From contig DIUR01000012.1 of NCBI GenBank assembly GCA_002428265.1, forward strand, positions 186,001 to 250,000: a stretch of DNA of 64,000 nt, given 5' to 3'. The DNA comes from Bacteriovoracaceae bacterium UBA6153. Its GTDB lineage: Bacteria; Bdellovibrionota; Bacteriovoracia; Bacteriovoracales; Bacteriovoracaceae. Below, piece after piece: positions 9,512 through 17,932 of this stretch (its first letter is position 1; every line of letters begins with the position of its first letter). The notes below the pieces were generated by a model. That model made no database searches. It was given only the letters and a program-made list of their open reading frames with translations, and had not been told where the DNA came from. The position numbers were made by a program, and so were the translations under genes.

Positions 9512-9540
9512 ATTATACATAGGAAGGCAAAATGGTTCAA
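9512..9540 (-). promoter_or_regulatory. sigma70-type promoter for the flagellar operon
   Basis: Reading the minus strand, a TTGAAC -35 box (9535-9540) is followed by an exact 17-base spacer and a perfect TATAAT -10 box (9512-9517). Transcription would begin near 9505, about 30 bases before the TTG start of fliL. No sigma28 or sigma54 box was seen here, so the flagellar export operon appears to use the housekeeping sigma factor. Confidence 0.75.
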
Positions 9541-9659
9541 GTGATGTTACTGAAAAATGGAAAAATATTCCGCTTTAGGCCTTATCACCTACTTAGAAGG
9601 TAAACTTTGACAGTTGAGACTTTGACATGGGAAAAAATTACCTGACTCAGACGCTCTAA

Positions 9660-9938
9660 TTAAAGAGATTCTTTCCAAGGCTTGCCTGGTTTAAACTTAG
9701 GAACGACGCGGGCCCTGATTCTGATGCGCTCGCCAGTTGATGGATTCACTCCAAGTCTTGATGCTTTTCTTGATTTTGTAAAAGTGCCGAAACCAACTAA
9801 GGTTACGTCTTCACCTTTTTTAACTGTTCTCTTGATTGTATCTAACATGACTTCGATAAATTGATTGGCCTGCTTTTTTGTCATCGTTGAAAGGTCGCGG
9901 TCTTTTAAAAGCACTTCAATTAATTCTTTTCTATTCAC
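9660..9938 (-). CDS. HU/IHF-family DNA-binding protein
   Basis: This is a small nucleoid-associated protein that bends DNA. The 92-residue protein has the family layout. An N-terminal helical part (MNRKELIEVLLKD, ANQFIEVMLDTI) is followed by the beta-arm region VTLVGFGTFTKSRKA, then NPSTGERIRI and the C-terminal PKFKPGKPWK. It overlaps the stop of the upstream gene by an ATGA, so the two are coupled. HU and IHF subunits cannot be told apart safely by eye, so no symbol is given. Confidence 0.93.
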   Translation of the reverse strand: MNRKELIEVLLKDRDLSTMTKKQANQFIEVMLDTIKRTVKKGEDVTLVGFGTFTKSRKASRLGVNPSTGERIRIRARVVPKFKPGKPWKESL

Positions 9939-10372
9939 GATTCTGCCCCAAGATCTTCAACCTGCACCAGCTCTTCTTCCAGTGCAATTCTTAGTGCTTC
10001 CTTAATAGACTTTAAAATCATCGGCGCATTGTCAGGATGATGAGAGTTTTCTAGAAGTGCTCTCATTAAGACCGGAGATAAATTTTTATAAAATTCATCA
10101 AAGTTAACAATTGAAACTTCAAAATCTAGTCTTTCATAAGCATTAGTAAGATCAGTTTCAAGATCGAAAAAGCCTTGAATAATATCGAAAAGGTTTTCTT
10201 TTTGAAGAAGGGCCTTCAAATCTTTGGCAAAATATTTCTTCAACTCATCCTCACTATGAATAGAGAATTTCTTTTCGACAAAATCTTTTAGGGTTAAAAG
10301 CTGACTCGCGTCTCTTTCGTTGCGAAGCTGTCTTGCTCTAAGACCCAAAGAACTGTAAGTAGATCCTTCCAT
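9935..10372 (-). CDS. hypothetical protein coupled to the HU/IHF gene
   Basis: I do not recognise this 145-residue acidic, largely helical protein. It begins MEGSTYSSLGLRARQLRNER and ends with an acidic tail. A longer reading frame reaches 10420, but that start lies inside the upstream gene's terminator hairpin, so the ATG at 10372 is preferred. The stop overlaps the HU/IHF start by ATGA, so the two proteins are probably made together. No signal peptide or membrane segment is visible, and the function is unknown. Confidence 0.75.
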   Translation of the reverse strand: MEGSTYSSLGLRARQLRNERDASQLLTLKDFVEKKFSIHSEDELKKYFAKDLKALLQKENLFDIIQGFFDLETDLTNAYERLDFEVSIVNFDEFYKNLSPVLMRALLENSHHPDNAPMILKSIKEALRIALEEELVQVEDLGAES

Positions 10373-10399
10373 AATAAACTCATATTGATGATTGTTAAA

Positions 10400-10434
10400 A
10401 ATAAAAAGGGCCGCTAGCAAGTGCGACCCTTTTA
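10400..10434 (-). terminator. intrinsic terminator of the DsbA-like gene
   Basis: On the minus strand AAAAGGGTCGC pairs with GCGGCCCTTTT across an 8-base loop, and a T-rich tail follows. It lies about 40 bases after the stop of the DsbA-like lipoprotein gene. Confidence 0.8.
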
Positions 10435-10472
10435 AAGATATTATAACCAGACTTTCTAAAAAGACAATTTAC

Positions 10473-11270
10473 CTAAAGCTTAAGCTTTCCTCTAGTTGAT
10501 AGTTCTGTAATCAAACCATCGAAGTATTCAGCTGGGTATGCACCACGAACAGGAACGCCGTTTAATAGGAACCCTGGAGTACCTTGCATTCCGAACTCTC
10601 CAGCTTCTTTCATATCAGCAGCGATTCTGTTTTTAACAGCGTCAGTGTTGATGTCTTTTTTAACTTTCGCAAGATCAGCACCAACTTTCTTTGCAGTTGC
10701 ATCTAAGAAAGCTACACCGTTTTTAAGTTTTGCTTGATTCTTAAAGATTTCATCATGGAACTCGAAAGCTTTTTTCTCATCTTGTAGACGAACAGCTTCA
10801 TAGTACTGAGCAGCAGGCATAGCTTGCTCATGGAAGCTAAGTGGAAGGTGTTTGAAAACAAAACGAATCTTCCCTGGGTATTTTTTCATAAGATTCATAA
10901 CTGTCTCATAACCACGAGAACAGAATGGACATTCAAAGTCAGAATACTCAACAAGTGTGATTGGAGCATCTTTTGGTCCACGGATAGACTCATCTTTTCT
11001 GATTTCAGCAACAAGTGGCTTATCGAAAGATTCTTCAAGTTTCTTTTTTTCGTCTTCTTCACGTTTTTTACCCATTTCTTCCTGGGCATTTTTTGCTGCA
11101 TTTTGAAGGGCAGTAATGAACTCAGCTGGGTTCTTCTCAATTGCTTGAGTTAAAATTTTAGGGTCTTCAGCTAAAATTTTAGTCATTTGTTGTTTTAGTT
11201 TTTCGTCAGAAGTACAGCTAGCAGCAACAACCGCGGCAAGCAATAGCACAAGCAATTTTGAAAATTTCAT
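10473..11270 (-). CDS. DsbA/Com1-type thioredoxin-fold lipoprotein
   Basis: This is probably an exported thiol-disulfide oxidoreductase. The 265-residue protein has a lipoprotein signal (MKFSKLLVLLLAAVVAASC, lipobox Cys at residue 19). A Lys/Glu-rich helical stretch follows (about 25-95), then a DsbA-like thioredoxin domain with the active site CPFC inside SDFECPFCSRG. The cis-Pro region is MQGTPGFLLNG. ATG 11270 is preferred over a longer frame because AAAGGA precedes it and the signal peptide then starts cleanly. It is probably monocistronic, with its own terminator. The long helical insert is typical of this subfamily. Confidence 0.88.
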   Translation of the reverse strand: MKFSKLLVLLLAAVVAASCTSDEKLKQQMTKILAEDPKILTQAIEKNPAEFITALQNAAKNAQEEMGKKREEDEKKKLEESFDKPLVAEIRKDESIRGPKDAPITLVEYSDFECPFCSRGYETVMNLMKKYPGKIRFVFKHLPLSFHEQAMPAAQYYEAVRLQDEKKAFEFHDEIFKNQAKLKNGVAFLDATAKKVGADLAKVKKDINTDAVKNRIAADMKEAGEFGMQGTPGFLLNGVPVRGAYPAEYFDGLITELSTRGKLKL

Positions 11271-11379
11271 ATCCATCCTTTGGTTTAGCACAGGGAAATA
11301 CATTTTTTTATTTTGATCATTTTCTCAAATTCTCATTTTTTTTCAATCGTTATTATATGAAAAGAATTTGAGAAAGCGA

Positions 11380-12315
11380 TTAAGTCAGGTTCTTTTGAAT
11401 ATGATCAAGGTATTTATTAATCTTGCGACAGTCGTTTCGCAGATAATAATAACCGATCAAATGCACTCGATTATGATAATTCCCCTTCAGAAACGATCTC
11501 ATCGTAGCAAAAACTGCAAAGGCCGGGACGGCGACTTTGGAATATAAATAAACTCCCAGACAAAAATAGAGAAATAGGTGCAATCCAATAAAAAAGAGGA
11601 CTGCAATATCTGCGATGATAAATTGTTCATCAAGGAAATAATTAACCTGATGATTGTTTGATAAAAACTTGCGGGCCAGGTCATAAATTTGGTCTCTCAT
11701 TTCCAGATTAAGAACAACAATTCCTAGAGAAGAAAGAAGTCCAAAAATAATGATGATGAATAAATAATTAAAAAAGAAGTTCTTCTCAAAATTAGGCTTA
11801 TGAATGCGGGTAAAGTGCGTTGGAACATCCATTTTTTCCAATTTGCTATTTTTAGAGGCTTTTTCATCTATAACTGTAAAAAACAAAACGGAAAAAGAAG
11901 TCAGAAGCTTCAAGTCTGAAAAGAAGTCAGGTGTATAAGAGTTCTTCTTATCATTGAGCTTATCTTCGCAATACTGCCCTATTGCTTTAAAAGGTCTAAT
12001 CATGACTCCAGACAGGTAATAACCTAAGCAAAAAATAAAGATTGCAGATAAAAACAACCATAAAGCTTCATCATAGATGAAGGCCGAATAAATATAATCC
12101 ATGAAGGCTTCTTTGAAATCCAATGCTCCTGGAAAGCCATGGGCCACAAAAAAGATTAAATCTATCCTGATTAGAAGATAGGTAAACATAATAACTGAAA
12201 AGGTACAGGCCAGGGAGACACCTAAGAATTTCAAGCCCATGCCGATTTTAAACATCTGCTCTTCATCATTATATATCTTCATTAATCGTTCATATAACTT
12301 GGTCAAAGTCTTCAT
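11380..12315 (-). CDS. multi-pass membrane protein of unknown function
   Basis: I do not recognise this 311-residue protein. It has about five hydrophobic segments in pairs: two near residues 28-60, one near 88-105, one near 185-205 and two near 235-275. Positively charged loops lie between them. The ATG at 12315 is preferred over 12321 because AGGA lies at normal spacing from it. A copy of the repeated intergenic motif ATACCCGACTTTTTTAAGA lies about 80 bases upstream (12395-12414). Methyl-accepting and kinase domains are absent, so a sensory role cannot be argued. Confidence 0.7.
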   Translation of the reverse strand: MKTLTKLYERLMKIYNDEEQMFKIGMGLKFLGVSLACTFSVIMFTYLLIRIDLIFFVAHGFPGALDFKEAFMDYIYSAFIYDEALWLFLSAIFIFCLGYYLSGVMIRPFKAIGQYCEDKLNDKKNSYTPDFFSDLKLLTSFSVLFFTVIDEKASKNSKLEKMDVPTHFTRIHKPNFEKNFFFNYLFIIIIFGLLSSLGIVVLNLEMRDQIYDLARKFLSNNHQVNYFLDEQFIIADIAVLFFIGLHLFLYFCLGVYLYSKVAVPAFAVFATMRSFLKGNYHNRVHLIGYYYLRNDCRKINKYLDHIQKNLT

Positions 12316-12494
12316 GGACATTCCTGTATGGGGTTTAAACTAGAATAACTTATGTTCGGATTTTATTCTCTCCTAAATCACGAAAATTCTTACTATACCC
12401 GACTTTTTTAAGACACTACTTACAAAATGATTAAAGTAATTTGATAAATTATCCGAATAAATAGATGACATAAATCCTACTCGTGGAGCCGGAG

Positions 12495-13151
12495 ATGAAC
12501 TTGAGACTAAAACATACTTTGAATCTTTTCCTTATAGTGAGTGCTGTCGCACTTACTGGTTGTGGAAAGAAAGATAACAAAGTTAACAGTAATAATTCCA
12601 GTGCATTTAATGGAACATCACCATTTAGTACCGGTTATTCACCTGATTCCATTATTCAACAGGCTTCAAGCATAAAGAACAATGTAACTTGTATGAACGG
12701 TTATCGTTTAAATACTGATTACAGTTTCTTTATTAGAGGAGGCGCTGTTTCTGGAACAAAGATCAACGGTCAATGGACTCCCGGAGTTCTTACTGGTGGT
12801 TCAGTTAATAAGTTATGGGTTGGTGTAAGTGCTTACCGTGACTTGATGTTTGTTACTCAGGTAGCTAACGGATCAGCGGTTGTTGGTTACAACGTAACAT
12901 TATCATTTTGTGAATTGAAAAATACTTACTCTACTCTTCCTTCGATTATTTCTAACGAAAGAGTATTGAAGAACTTTGCTACTCCATACGGAATTATCCT
13001 GGATCAGGATTCTTACTGTGGATACAGTGTAGTTGACCTTGCTCAGTACACATACATAACATCAGAGAGAAACTTGAGTAATCCATACTCACCACCTGAT
13101 GTTCAAATCCCGACGTCGTATACAAAACCTACGTGTAACGGAAAATTCTAA
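12495..13151 (+). CDS. secreted lipoprotein, unknown function
   Basis: This 218-residue protein starts with a lipoprotein signal peptide ending in the lipobox LTGC (Cys at about residue 23), followed by an Asn/Ser-rich tether. The remainder is beta-rich with four scattered Cys residues that could form disulfides after export. The ATG at 12495 is preferred over GTG 12483 because GGAG (12485-12488) sits 6 bases upstream. A strong terminator follows. No family is recognised. Confidence 0.8.
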   Translation: MNLRLKHTLNLFLIVSAVALTGCGKKDNKVNSNNSSAFNGTSPFSTGYSPDSIIQQASSIKNNVTCMNGYRLNTDYSFFIRGGAVSGTKINGQWTPGVLTGGSVNKLWVGVSAYRDLMFVTQVANGSAVVGYNVTLSFCELKNTYSTLPSIISNERVLKNFATPYGIILDQDSYCGYSVVDLAQYTYITSERNLSNPYSPPDVQIPTSYTKPTCNGKF

Positions 13152-13164
13152 GAATAAAAAATGA

Positions 13165-13190
13165 AGCCCTCGAAAGAGGGCTTTTTTATT
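13165..13190 (+). terminator. intrinsic terminator
   Basis: AGCCCTC and GAGGGCT pair around a GAAA tetraloop, followed by a run of T. It ends the lipoprotein gene just upstream and separates it from the convergent gene at 13200. Confidence 0.9.
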
Positions 13191-13199
13191 TGAGCTTAT

Positions 13200-13794
13200 T
13201 TAAAACTTATTTCTAATTTCTTGCTCCTTACTTAGAAGCCAATTTTGCCATTCAGCCGTTGATTGGTATCTAGATTCTTCCATCGATTGCCTAGATTCAT
13301 CCATTATTCCTATAATATCTCTCTGCAATGGGTTTTCTGAAACATAATTACAACCATAAGTCTTATCAGATGTAGTTTCATTGTTGACATATGCGTTGCA
13401 TGTGATTGTTGGCCTTGTAAGCATACTTCCATAAACTGAGGGATTGCCCAAAACGGTACTACTAACGTTACTACCTGTTAGAATCGAGCTCGATATAAGC
13501 ACATACCCGGATACATTACCTTGAATATTACTACCATAAAAATGCGTGCTGTAGCCTCCTGAAGGGCTTGGGATATTGGCATCTAGAGTTCCTGAAAAAG
13601 TAGTTTTATTAATATAAGTAGCTCCTGCTATACTTGAGTTCGACACAATTTCTGAATCAGGAGATATATTAATTCCTTGGTAACTTTTATTAGCGCCAGC
13701 ACCTATTTCACTTCCATCAATTGTAACATTATCACCAATAGTACCTTGAAGAAATACTAGTCCACTAATTTTGGGGTTTTTAATCTGAGGCCAT
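13200..13794 (-). pseudogene. frameshifted gene for a repetitive beta-structured protein
   Basis: An open frame without a usable start runs from a stop near 13806 down to 13200. It encodes about 200 residues with short Gly/Ser/Asn-rich repeats (GDNVTIDGSEIGAG, GSNIQGNVSG, SSILTGSNVS). These suggest a beta-helix or hexapeptide-like fold ending in a helical, charged tail. A perfect AAGGAG (13800-13805) and ATG (13792-13794) lie at its start but in the wrong frame, and that ATG meets a stop after four codons. A GTG at 13646 could start a shorter protein. The simplest reading is a one-base frameshift, real or from sequencing. Confidence 0.5.
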
Positions 13795-13907
13795 TTTTTC
13801 TCCTTTTAAATAAAACGAATTTAAAAAAGAGTAACTGATGTTAAGAAAAACACATAATAAAAATGTAAATATAAGTAAAAAAATAATTATGAAGCGATAT
13901 TTGCGTA

Positions 13908-13925
13908 ATAACCGACTTTAAAGAT
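13908..13925 (-). promoter_or_regulatory. copy of a repeated intergenic motif
   Basis: The plus strand reads ATAACCGACTTTAAAGAT. Close copies occur at 12395-12414 and 14850-14870. Each lies about 80-130 bases upstream of a minus-strand gene. Role is unproven; it may be part of a promoter or operator. Confidence 0.35.
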
Positions 13926-13956
13926 TTGCGCAAAAAAGATATTTTTATTTGAGCTA

Positions 13957-14100
13957 TTACCTTTTTATATTTCGAGTGTCTAAATCCTCTTCGTCTGAAG
14001 TGATGACTTTTACACTCATGTTTTTTGTACTTAGTTTCTTAAGCTTGATTGATCTTGTAAAGGACCTAGAGGCCCCGTATACTTCTCGGATTCTGAAGGC
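13957..14100 (-). pseudogene. possible gene remnant (47 codons, no proper start)
   Basis: In the otherwise gene-free stretch 13806-14105, the minus strand has a 47-codon open frame bounded by stops at 14101 and 13957. It reads FRIREVYGASRSFTRSIKL and later SVKVITSDEEDLDTR, which looks like the charged C-terminus of a real protein. Only an internal ATG near its middle could start it. It may be the end of a deleted gene or chance. The rest of the stretch shows only AT-rich sequence and the motif at 13908. Confidence 0.25.
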
Positions 14101-14105
14101 TCAGA

Positions 14106-14720
14106 TTATATTTTCATCAAGCTCTCAAATTCTCTAATTTCATCATTGCTCATGCCATATTTATAGTCAGAATTTAAATATGGTTGGAGTGTTATATGAA
14201 GATCTGTAAATTTAAATCTGCATCTTTTTAATTTAGACAATATCCCTGATCCTCCCCAAGAATAGATACCAGCTCTTACAATTTTTCCTTGTTTTTCATA
14301 ATTCTTCATACGCCATCTATTATTTAAAAGCCTCTCTCTCCATTCTAGAATTTTACTTGTACCATAATTTTCAACTGTATGAGTAAAAACACCTAAACAT
14401 ATCGTCGTATCAATAGCTTCTACAAAAAGCTTATTAATTTCTTCTGTATCAGTAGACTTCATAAAAGATCCAAAAGTTTTTGCATCACTCTTAAAAGCCT
14501 TTCTAACATTAGAATCATTAAAGGTTTTATTTATATAAAGCTCAATATCATCCCTCACTCCATCCTTATCTACATCTTCTCCATGAATCGTGAAGTAAGA
14601 CTTAATTGATGGACTAGGAGGAATCAAATCATCACCATCAATATACTGAGGACTTGTGTCTTTCGAGGAGCAACTTATAAAAGTTAATACAATAAAAAAC
14701 TTAACATACTTAAAAACCAC
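14106..14720 (-). CDS. lipoprotein with a calcium-loop-like segment
   Basis: I do not recognise the family. The 204-residue protein begins with a short signal peptide ending in the lipobox FISC. A Ser/Pro-rich tether is followed by GEDVDKDGVRDDIELYI, which resembles a thrombospondin type 3 or EF-type calcium loop. The remainder is helical with two further Cys residues. The start is GTG with GAGGA 6 bases upstream. A copy of the repeated motif (14850-14870) lies about 130 bases upstream. It is AT-rich and sits in an accessory stretch. Confidence 0.7.
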   Translation of the reverse strand: MVFKYVKFFIVLTFISCSSKDTSPQYIDGDDLIPPSPSIKSYFTIHGEDVDKDGVRDDIELYINKTFNDSNVRKAFKSDAKTFGSFMKSTDTEEINKLFVEAIDTTICLGVFTHTVENYGTSKILEWRERLLNNRWRMKNYEKQGKIVRAGIYSWGGSGILSKLKRCRFKFTDLHITLQPYLNSDYKYGMSNDEIREFESLMKI

Positions 14721-14849
14721 AACCTGTCCTCAGTTTAAAACATATAAATATATTTTAAATAATACAGTAATTGTAAATTCCTCCAAGCAACTAATCTTTA
14801 TAAAAATTTTAATGGATTAAAAACAGCTAGATTGAATAGCTCATGAGCC

Positions 14850-14870
14850 ATACCCGACTTTTAAGATACG
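14850..14870 (-). promoter_or_regulatory. copy of a repeated intergenic motif
   Basis: The plus strand reads ATACCCGACTTTTAAGATA. It lies between the amidase gene and the lipoprotein gene at 14106-14720 and matches the copies at 12395 and 13908. On the minus strand it gives TCTTAAAAGTCGGGTAT, whose TAT could begin a -10 box. Function is inferred only from recurrence. Confidence 0.35.
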
Positions 14871-14877
14871 CATGGAA

Positions 14878-15660
14878 TTATTTGGCCTTATTATACTTAT
14901 CATACCTAGTCTTCGCACTTCTCTTCTTAACATAAGCCTCAATCCCTCTCACAACATCAGCAGCATAATCATCCTGAAACTTAGGAGTCATCATTCTCAC
15001 ACGCTCTTTGTAAGTTGAAATAAAACCGACTTCAAGAAGCACGCCGGGTCTTTTTGAAAGAGCTAGAACATAAAAGAGCCCTGGCTTAACCCCACGACTT
15101 GGAATTTTATATTTTCTGCCTGTACGGGATTTTAATTCTGAATGAATGCTCTCTGCCAATGGCTTTGACGTACTCACCGTTTGTTGAACAACCAGGTCAA
15201 CCAGAATCTGTTGAACGACAACATTTTCTCCGTCTCCTTGAATGTTCTCAGTCTTCTCGACTTTCTTAATTGCTACATCATCATGGTTATCGAGATAATA
15301 AGTCTCAAACCCAACTGCTCCGGCCTCAGGACTAGAGTTGATGTGAACGGAAATAAAAAGATCGGCTTTGGTTTTTTCAGCAATCGCAGCGCGCTCTTGA
15401 AGAGTGACTGTTCTATCGATACTTCTGGTTAAATAAACACTGTAATTTTTTTGTCTTAAGAGTTCGTGAATTTTTTTTGAAATATCGAGAGCAATATCTT
15501 TTTCTTTGATAACTCTGGGAGGTGTTTCACCCTGAGTGGTTGCAACCGCCCCATCTTCTTCACCACCATGGCCTGGATCAATTAAAATAGTTAATGCACT
15601 CGCATCTGCGAGAAAAAGAAAAAATGAAAATAGTAATAGTGTAGATTTAAAGTATGCCAT
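14878..15660 (-). CDS. N-acetylmuramoyl-L-alanine amidase (Amidase_3)
   Basis: This exported zinc amidase removes stem peptides from peptidoglycan. The 260-residue protein has a signal peptide (1-22). The Amidase_3 domain follows with metal ligands in LIDPGHGGEEDG, the KDIALDISKK glutamate/helix region, and ISVHINSSP. The catalytic Glu lies in VLLEVGFISTYKE. There is no AMIN domain or LysM repeat. It lies 12 bases after the SpoIID-domain gene, so the pair probably forms one cell-wall operon. In Bacillus, SpoIID acts with an amidase (SpoIIP) and processes denuded glycan, so joint action here is plausible. Confidence 0.92.
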   Translation of the reverse strand: MAYFKSTLLLFSFFLFLADASALTILIDPGHGGEEDGAVATTQGETPPRVIKEKDIALDISKKIHELLRQKNYSVYLTRSIDRTVTLQERAAIAEKTKADLFISVHINSSPEAGAVGFETYYLDNHDDVAIKKVEKTENIQGDGENVVVQQILVDLVVQQTVSTSKPLAESIHSELKSRTGRKYKIPSRGVKPGLFYVLALSKRPGVLLEVGFISTYKERVRMMTPKFQDDYAADVVRGIEAYVKKRSAKTRYDKYNKAK

Positions 15661-15672
15661 TAGACTTATAGT

Positions 15673-16851
15673 CTAATACATCTTTTTCAGAACGTGATCA
15701 GGAAAGTAGTGTGCGAGGATTTTTTTGTATGACCAGCCACGCTTTGCAAGGGCAAATGCCCCCATCTGACATAGACCGACGCCGTGACCCAGACCTTCGC
15801 CGTAAATAACAAAGCCACCTTTTTTCATTTCTAGAGAAAAAGAGTTCGACGGAAAGACAACATTTCCAAAATATCTTCTAAGAACGGCTTTCTCAATAAT
15901 ATAAGGTCTGTCATTGATATAGAAGTTAACTGTGAATCTATCGATATTATCTGGAACCATCACGATTGATGATAAATCGCTTTCCAGTTTTTCCTGAAGG
16001 ATTTTTTTATCACTGGCCCATCTGAAAAAACTTTTGATCCTGTCCGTTCCTATCACTTTCGCCCATCCTTTTGGCCCGATGTTGTGACAGAAAGGACAAT
16101 TTACTGACTGATAACTATCTTCTTTATTGTGCCAGACTTGATCAGGCCTCAGAGTTTTTCCACCGCACTTAGCATGAAAGAAAACCGGACGAACTTGGCC
16201 TGTGCCAGTCACCAGGACTTCACCTTTAGTGGCATAGCTTGCTGCGATTGTAGATTTAGTGGCATCAAAAAAAGCTCCACCAACTTGATGCTTTTCAGAA
16301 CTCTCCAGATCATAATAAGCTTCGCTGCCGAGTTCTTTACTGACTTGCTGACTCGTCATTTTATGAATGGCATAACTTCTCGCTGCTACGGCCTGGGCCT
16401 TCAGTGCTTCTGCCGGCCACTTCGAGTTCATCTCTTTATTTAAAAGCGTGCTGATATAGTCTTCCATCGGAATTTCATTGATGATGTCACAACTATCACC
16501 GCGTGAATTGGTGATAACTTTAAACATCCCCTGATACTTTGTATTTCCGTATGAGAGAAGCCCAGTTGGTGACTCAAGAGTCGCAAGAAGAATGGGTGTA
16601 TTTCTTTGCTTATTTAATGTCGTAAAAGTTTCGCAGTTAAACTTAACTGTTTTTTTACCTGAGTAATTTTTTGTGTCGTTACTAAAGAGCAGATGTCTTT
16701 TAAGATCAGTTCCTGTGACATTGATATTTTTAAGTGACTTCCCAATCCTCACGCTGACAACAGGTGAAGCCTGTACATTTTGTACGCTCAATACGGCAAT
16801 CAATGGTATGAAAAATAATTTGAGCATCCTACTCGACTTTTGGGCTTCCAT
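15673..16851 (-). CDS. SpoIID/LytB-domain protein
   Basis: SpoIID-family proteins are lytic transglycosylases or amidase enhancers. The 392-residue protein has a signal peptide (MLKLFFIPLIAVLSVQNVQA). The SpoIID domain contains IPMEDYISTLLNKEMNSKWPAEALKAQAVAARSYA features and the catalytic-region glutamate of NKEM. It also has HAKCGG, a NCPFC motif, and the terminal GLGHGVGLCQMGAFALA. ATG 16827 would start the signal peptide cleanly; ATG 16851 adds eight residues, and neither has a strong ribosome-binding site. The amidase gene follows by 12 bases. Confidence 0.9.
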   Translation of the reverse strand: MEAQKSSRMLKLFFIPLIAVLSVQNVQASPVVSVRIGKSLKNINVTGTDLKRHLLFSNDTKNYSGKKTVKFNCETFTTLNKQRNTPILLATLESPTGLLSYGNTKYQGMFKVITNSRGDSCDIINEIPMEDYISTLLNKEMNSKWPAEALKAQAVAARSYAIHKMTSQQVSKELGSEAYYDLESSEKHQVGGAFFDATKSTIAASYATKGEVLVTGTGQVRPVFFHAKCGGKTLRPDQVWHNKEDSYQSVNCPFCHNIGPKGWAKVIGTDRIKSFFRWASDKKILQEKLESDLSSIVMVPDNIDRFTVNFYINDRPYIIEKAVLRRYFGNVVFPSNSFSLEMKKGGFVIYGEGLGHGVGLCQMGAFALAKRGWSYKKILAHYFPDHVLKKMY

Positions 16852-16907
16852 CCTAGAAGCCTCATCTGTTTATTCTACAGATAAAGAGGCAGGGCCATCA
16901 AGGGTAA

Positions 16908-17561
16908 TCAAATTTTCCCCACGCGCTCCATTACTTTCTGGAGGTCAATCCAGGCCGTGCGTTTCATGTTGGGATTAATGATAAGAAAGTCAGGGTGAAA
17001 GATAGGCATAAGTTGATAATTACTAGAGTTGGCAGCTGTGCCAGTAGATTTATCAAAAAACTGTCCGTGAATACCTGACAATTTTTCTCTTTTCCCTAAA
17101 AGAATATTAGTTACCGTTGCACCTAATGAAACAACAATTTGTGGTTTAAATTTATTTATGGCCTCGAGAACTTCTTTTGTCTCAATAGTTGGCTCTACTA
17201 AGTTTTTAGTAAGATCATTTACGTTTTCTAATTCTTCATTGAACTTCACACGGTTGAACTCACCAGGGCGAAGCTTCATGGCCTGAATCATCTTACCTAA
17301 GAGGTCTTCTCCGGAACCTTCATTCCAAGAGTCTCCAACGAACAGAACTAACGATAATGTTCCAGCAGGAGCAGCTGTTTTAACTGGCGCAGAAGCCTTA
17401 GGAGCAACGGGTGTTGTTGCCTCAACACCAATAGAGTCATCGAAGGCAAACGGCCACGCAGAGTCCTTAAATAAGGCCCCTTCAAAAGTATGGGCAAGAG
17501 GTTCAAGCCCCTGATTCCAAGCTTTAGTTTTTTGAATAATTTTTTTAAATTGTTGATCCAT
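16908..17561 (-). CDS. uracil-DNA glycosylase superfamily-like protein (divergent)
   Basis: The C-terminal half resembles UDG family 4/5 or the phage SPO1 polymerase-related fold. It has PQIVVSLGATVTNILLG, GIHGQF and, near the end, LMPIFHPDFLIINP followed by a basic helix. The N-terminal motif 1 region (usually GExPGxxED) reads LFVGDSWNEGSGEDLLG, and the Fe-S cysteines of family 4 are absent. The catalytic motif is therefore not canonical. ATG 17561 is chosen because upstream residues overlap the divergent gene's promoter and look non-coding. A repair role is inference; it could be an inactive relative. Confidence 0.6.
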   Translation of the reverse strand: MDQQFKKIIQKTKAWNQGLEPLAHTFEGALFKDSAWPFAFDDSIGVEATTPVAPKASAPVKTAAPAGTLSLVLFVGDSWNEGSGEDLLGKMIQAMKLRPGEFNRVKFNEELENVNDLTKNLVEPTIETKEVLEAINKFKPQIVVSLGATVTNILLGKREKLSGIHGQFFDKSTGTAANSSNYQLMPIFHPDFLIINPNMKRTAWIDLQKVMERVGKI

Positions 17562-17659
17562 AAGCAAAATTATCCCTAAGTTCCCATTTTTGGACGGCAG
17601 TGTAAAGACGCGCGAAAAAACAACCGAAAAATAATTTGTAACGCTAACAGGAGCCCTGC

Positions 17660-17872
17660 ATGTCAATGGAAACAGATTATAAATTCGAAAACTTCCAAGA
17701 GTACTACGGAGACATCAAAACCGTAAAAAAGATCATTAATGACTGCCAAATCTGTGGTGCAAAACTAGTTATTACTCACCTATCAGACTACAAGAATTTA
17801 TTGATGCAAGAATCTGCAAGATGCCCTGACTGTGGACAAGGTCAGAGAAAAATCATTCATGTCATAAACTAG
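17660..17872 (+). CDS. small zinc-ribbon protein
   Basis: This 70-residue protein has two Cys pairs, C29-x2-C32 and C55-x2-C58, which fit a treble-clef or zinc-ribbon fold. AGGAG lies 7 bases before the ATG. It is divergent from the UDG-like gene. Function is unknown, and small zinc ribbons of this type often bind RNA or protein partners. No signal peptide is seen. Confidence 0.75.
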   Translation: MSMETDYKFENFQEYYGDIKTVKKIINDCQICGAKLVITHLSDYKNLLMQESARCPDCGQGQRKIIHVIN

Positions 17873-17932
17873 AAATTCATTTTTAGACCGTAATGCTCGT
17901 ACTAAATAATATGAATGCTCATCGGTCGACTT

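Noticed and set aside
13949..14137. 62-codon plus-strand open frame in the accessory stretch
   Set aside because: No ribosome site; it overlaps the end of the lipoprotein gene and looks like the shadow of the minus-strand remnant.
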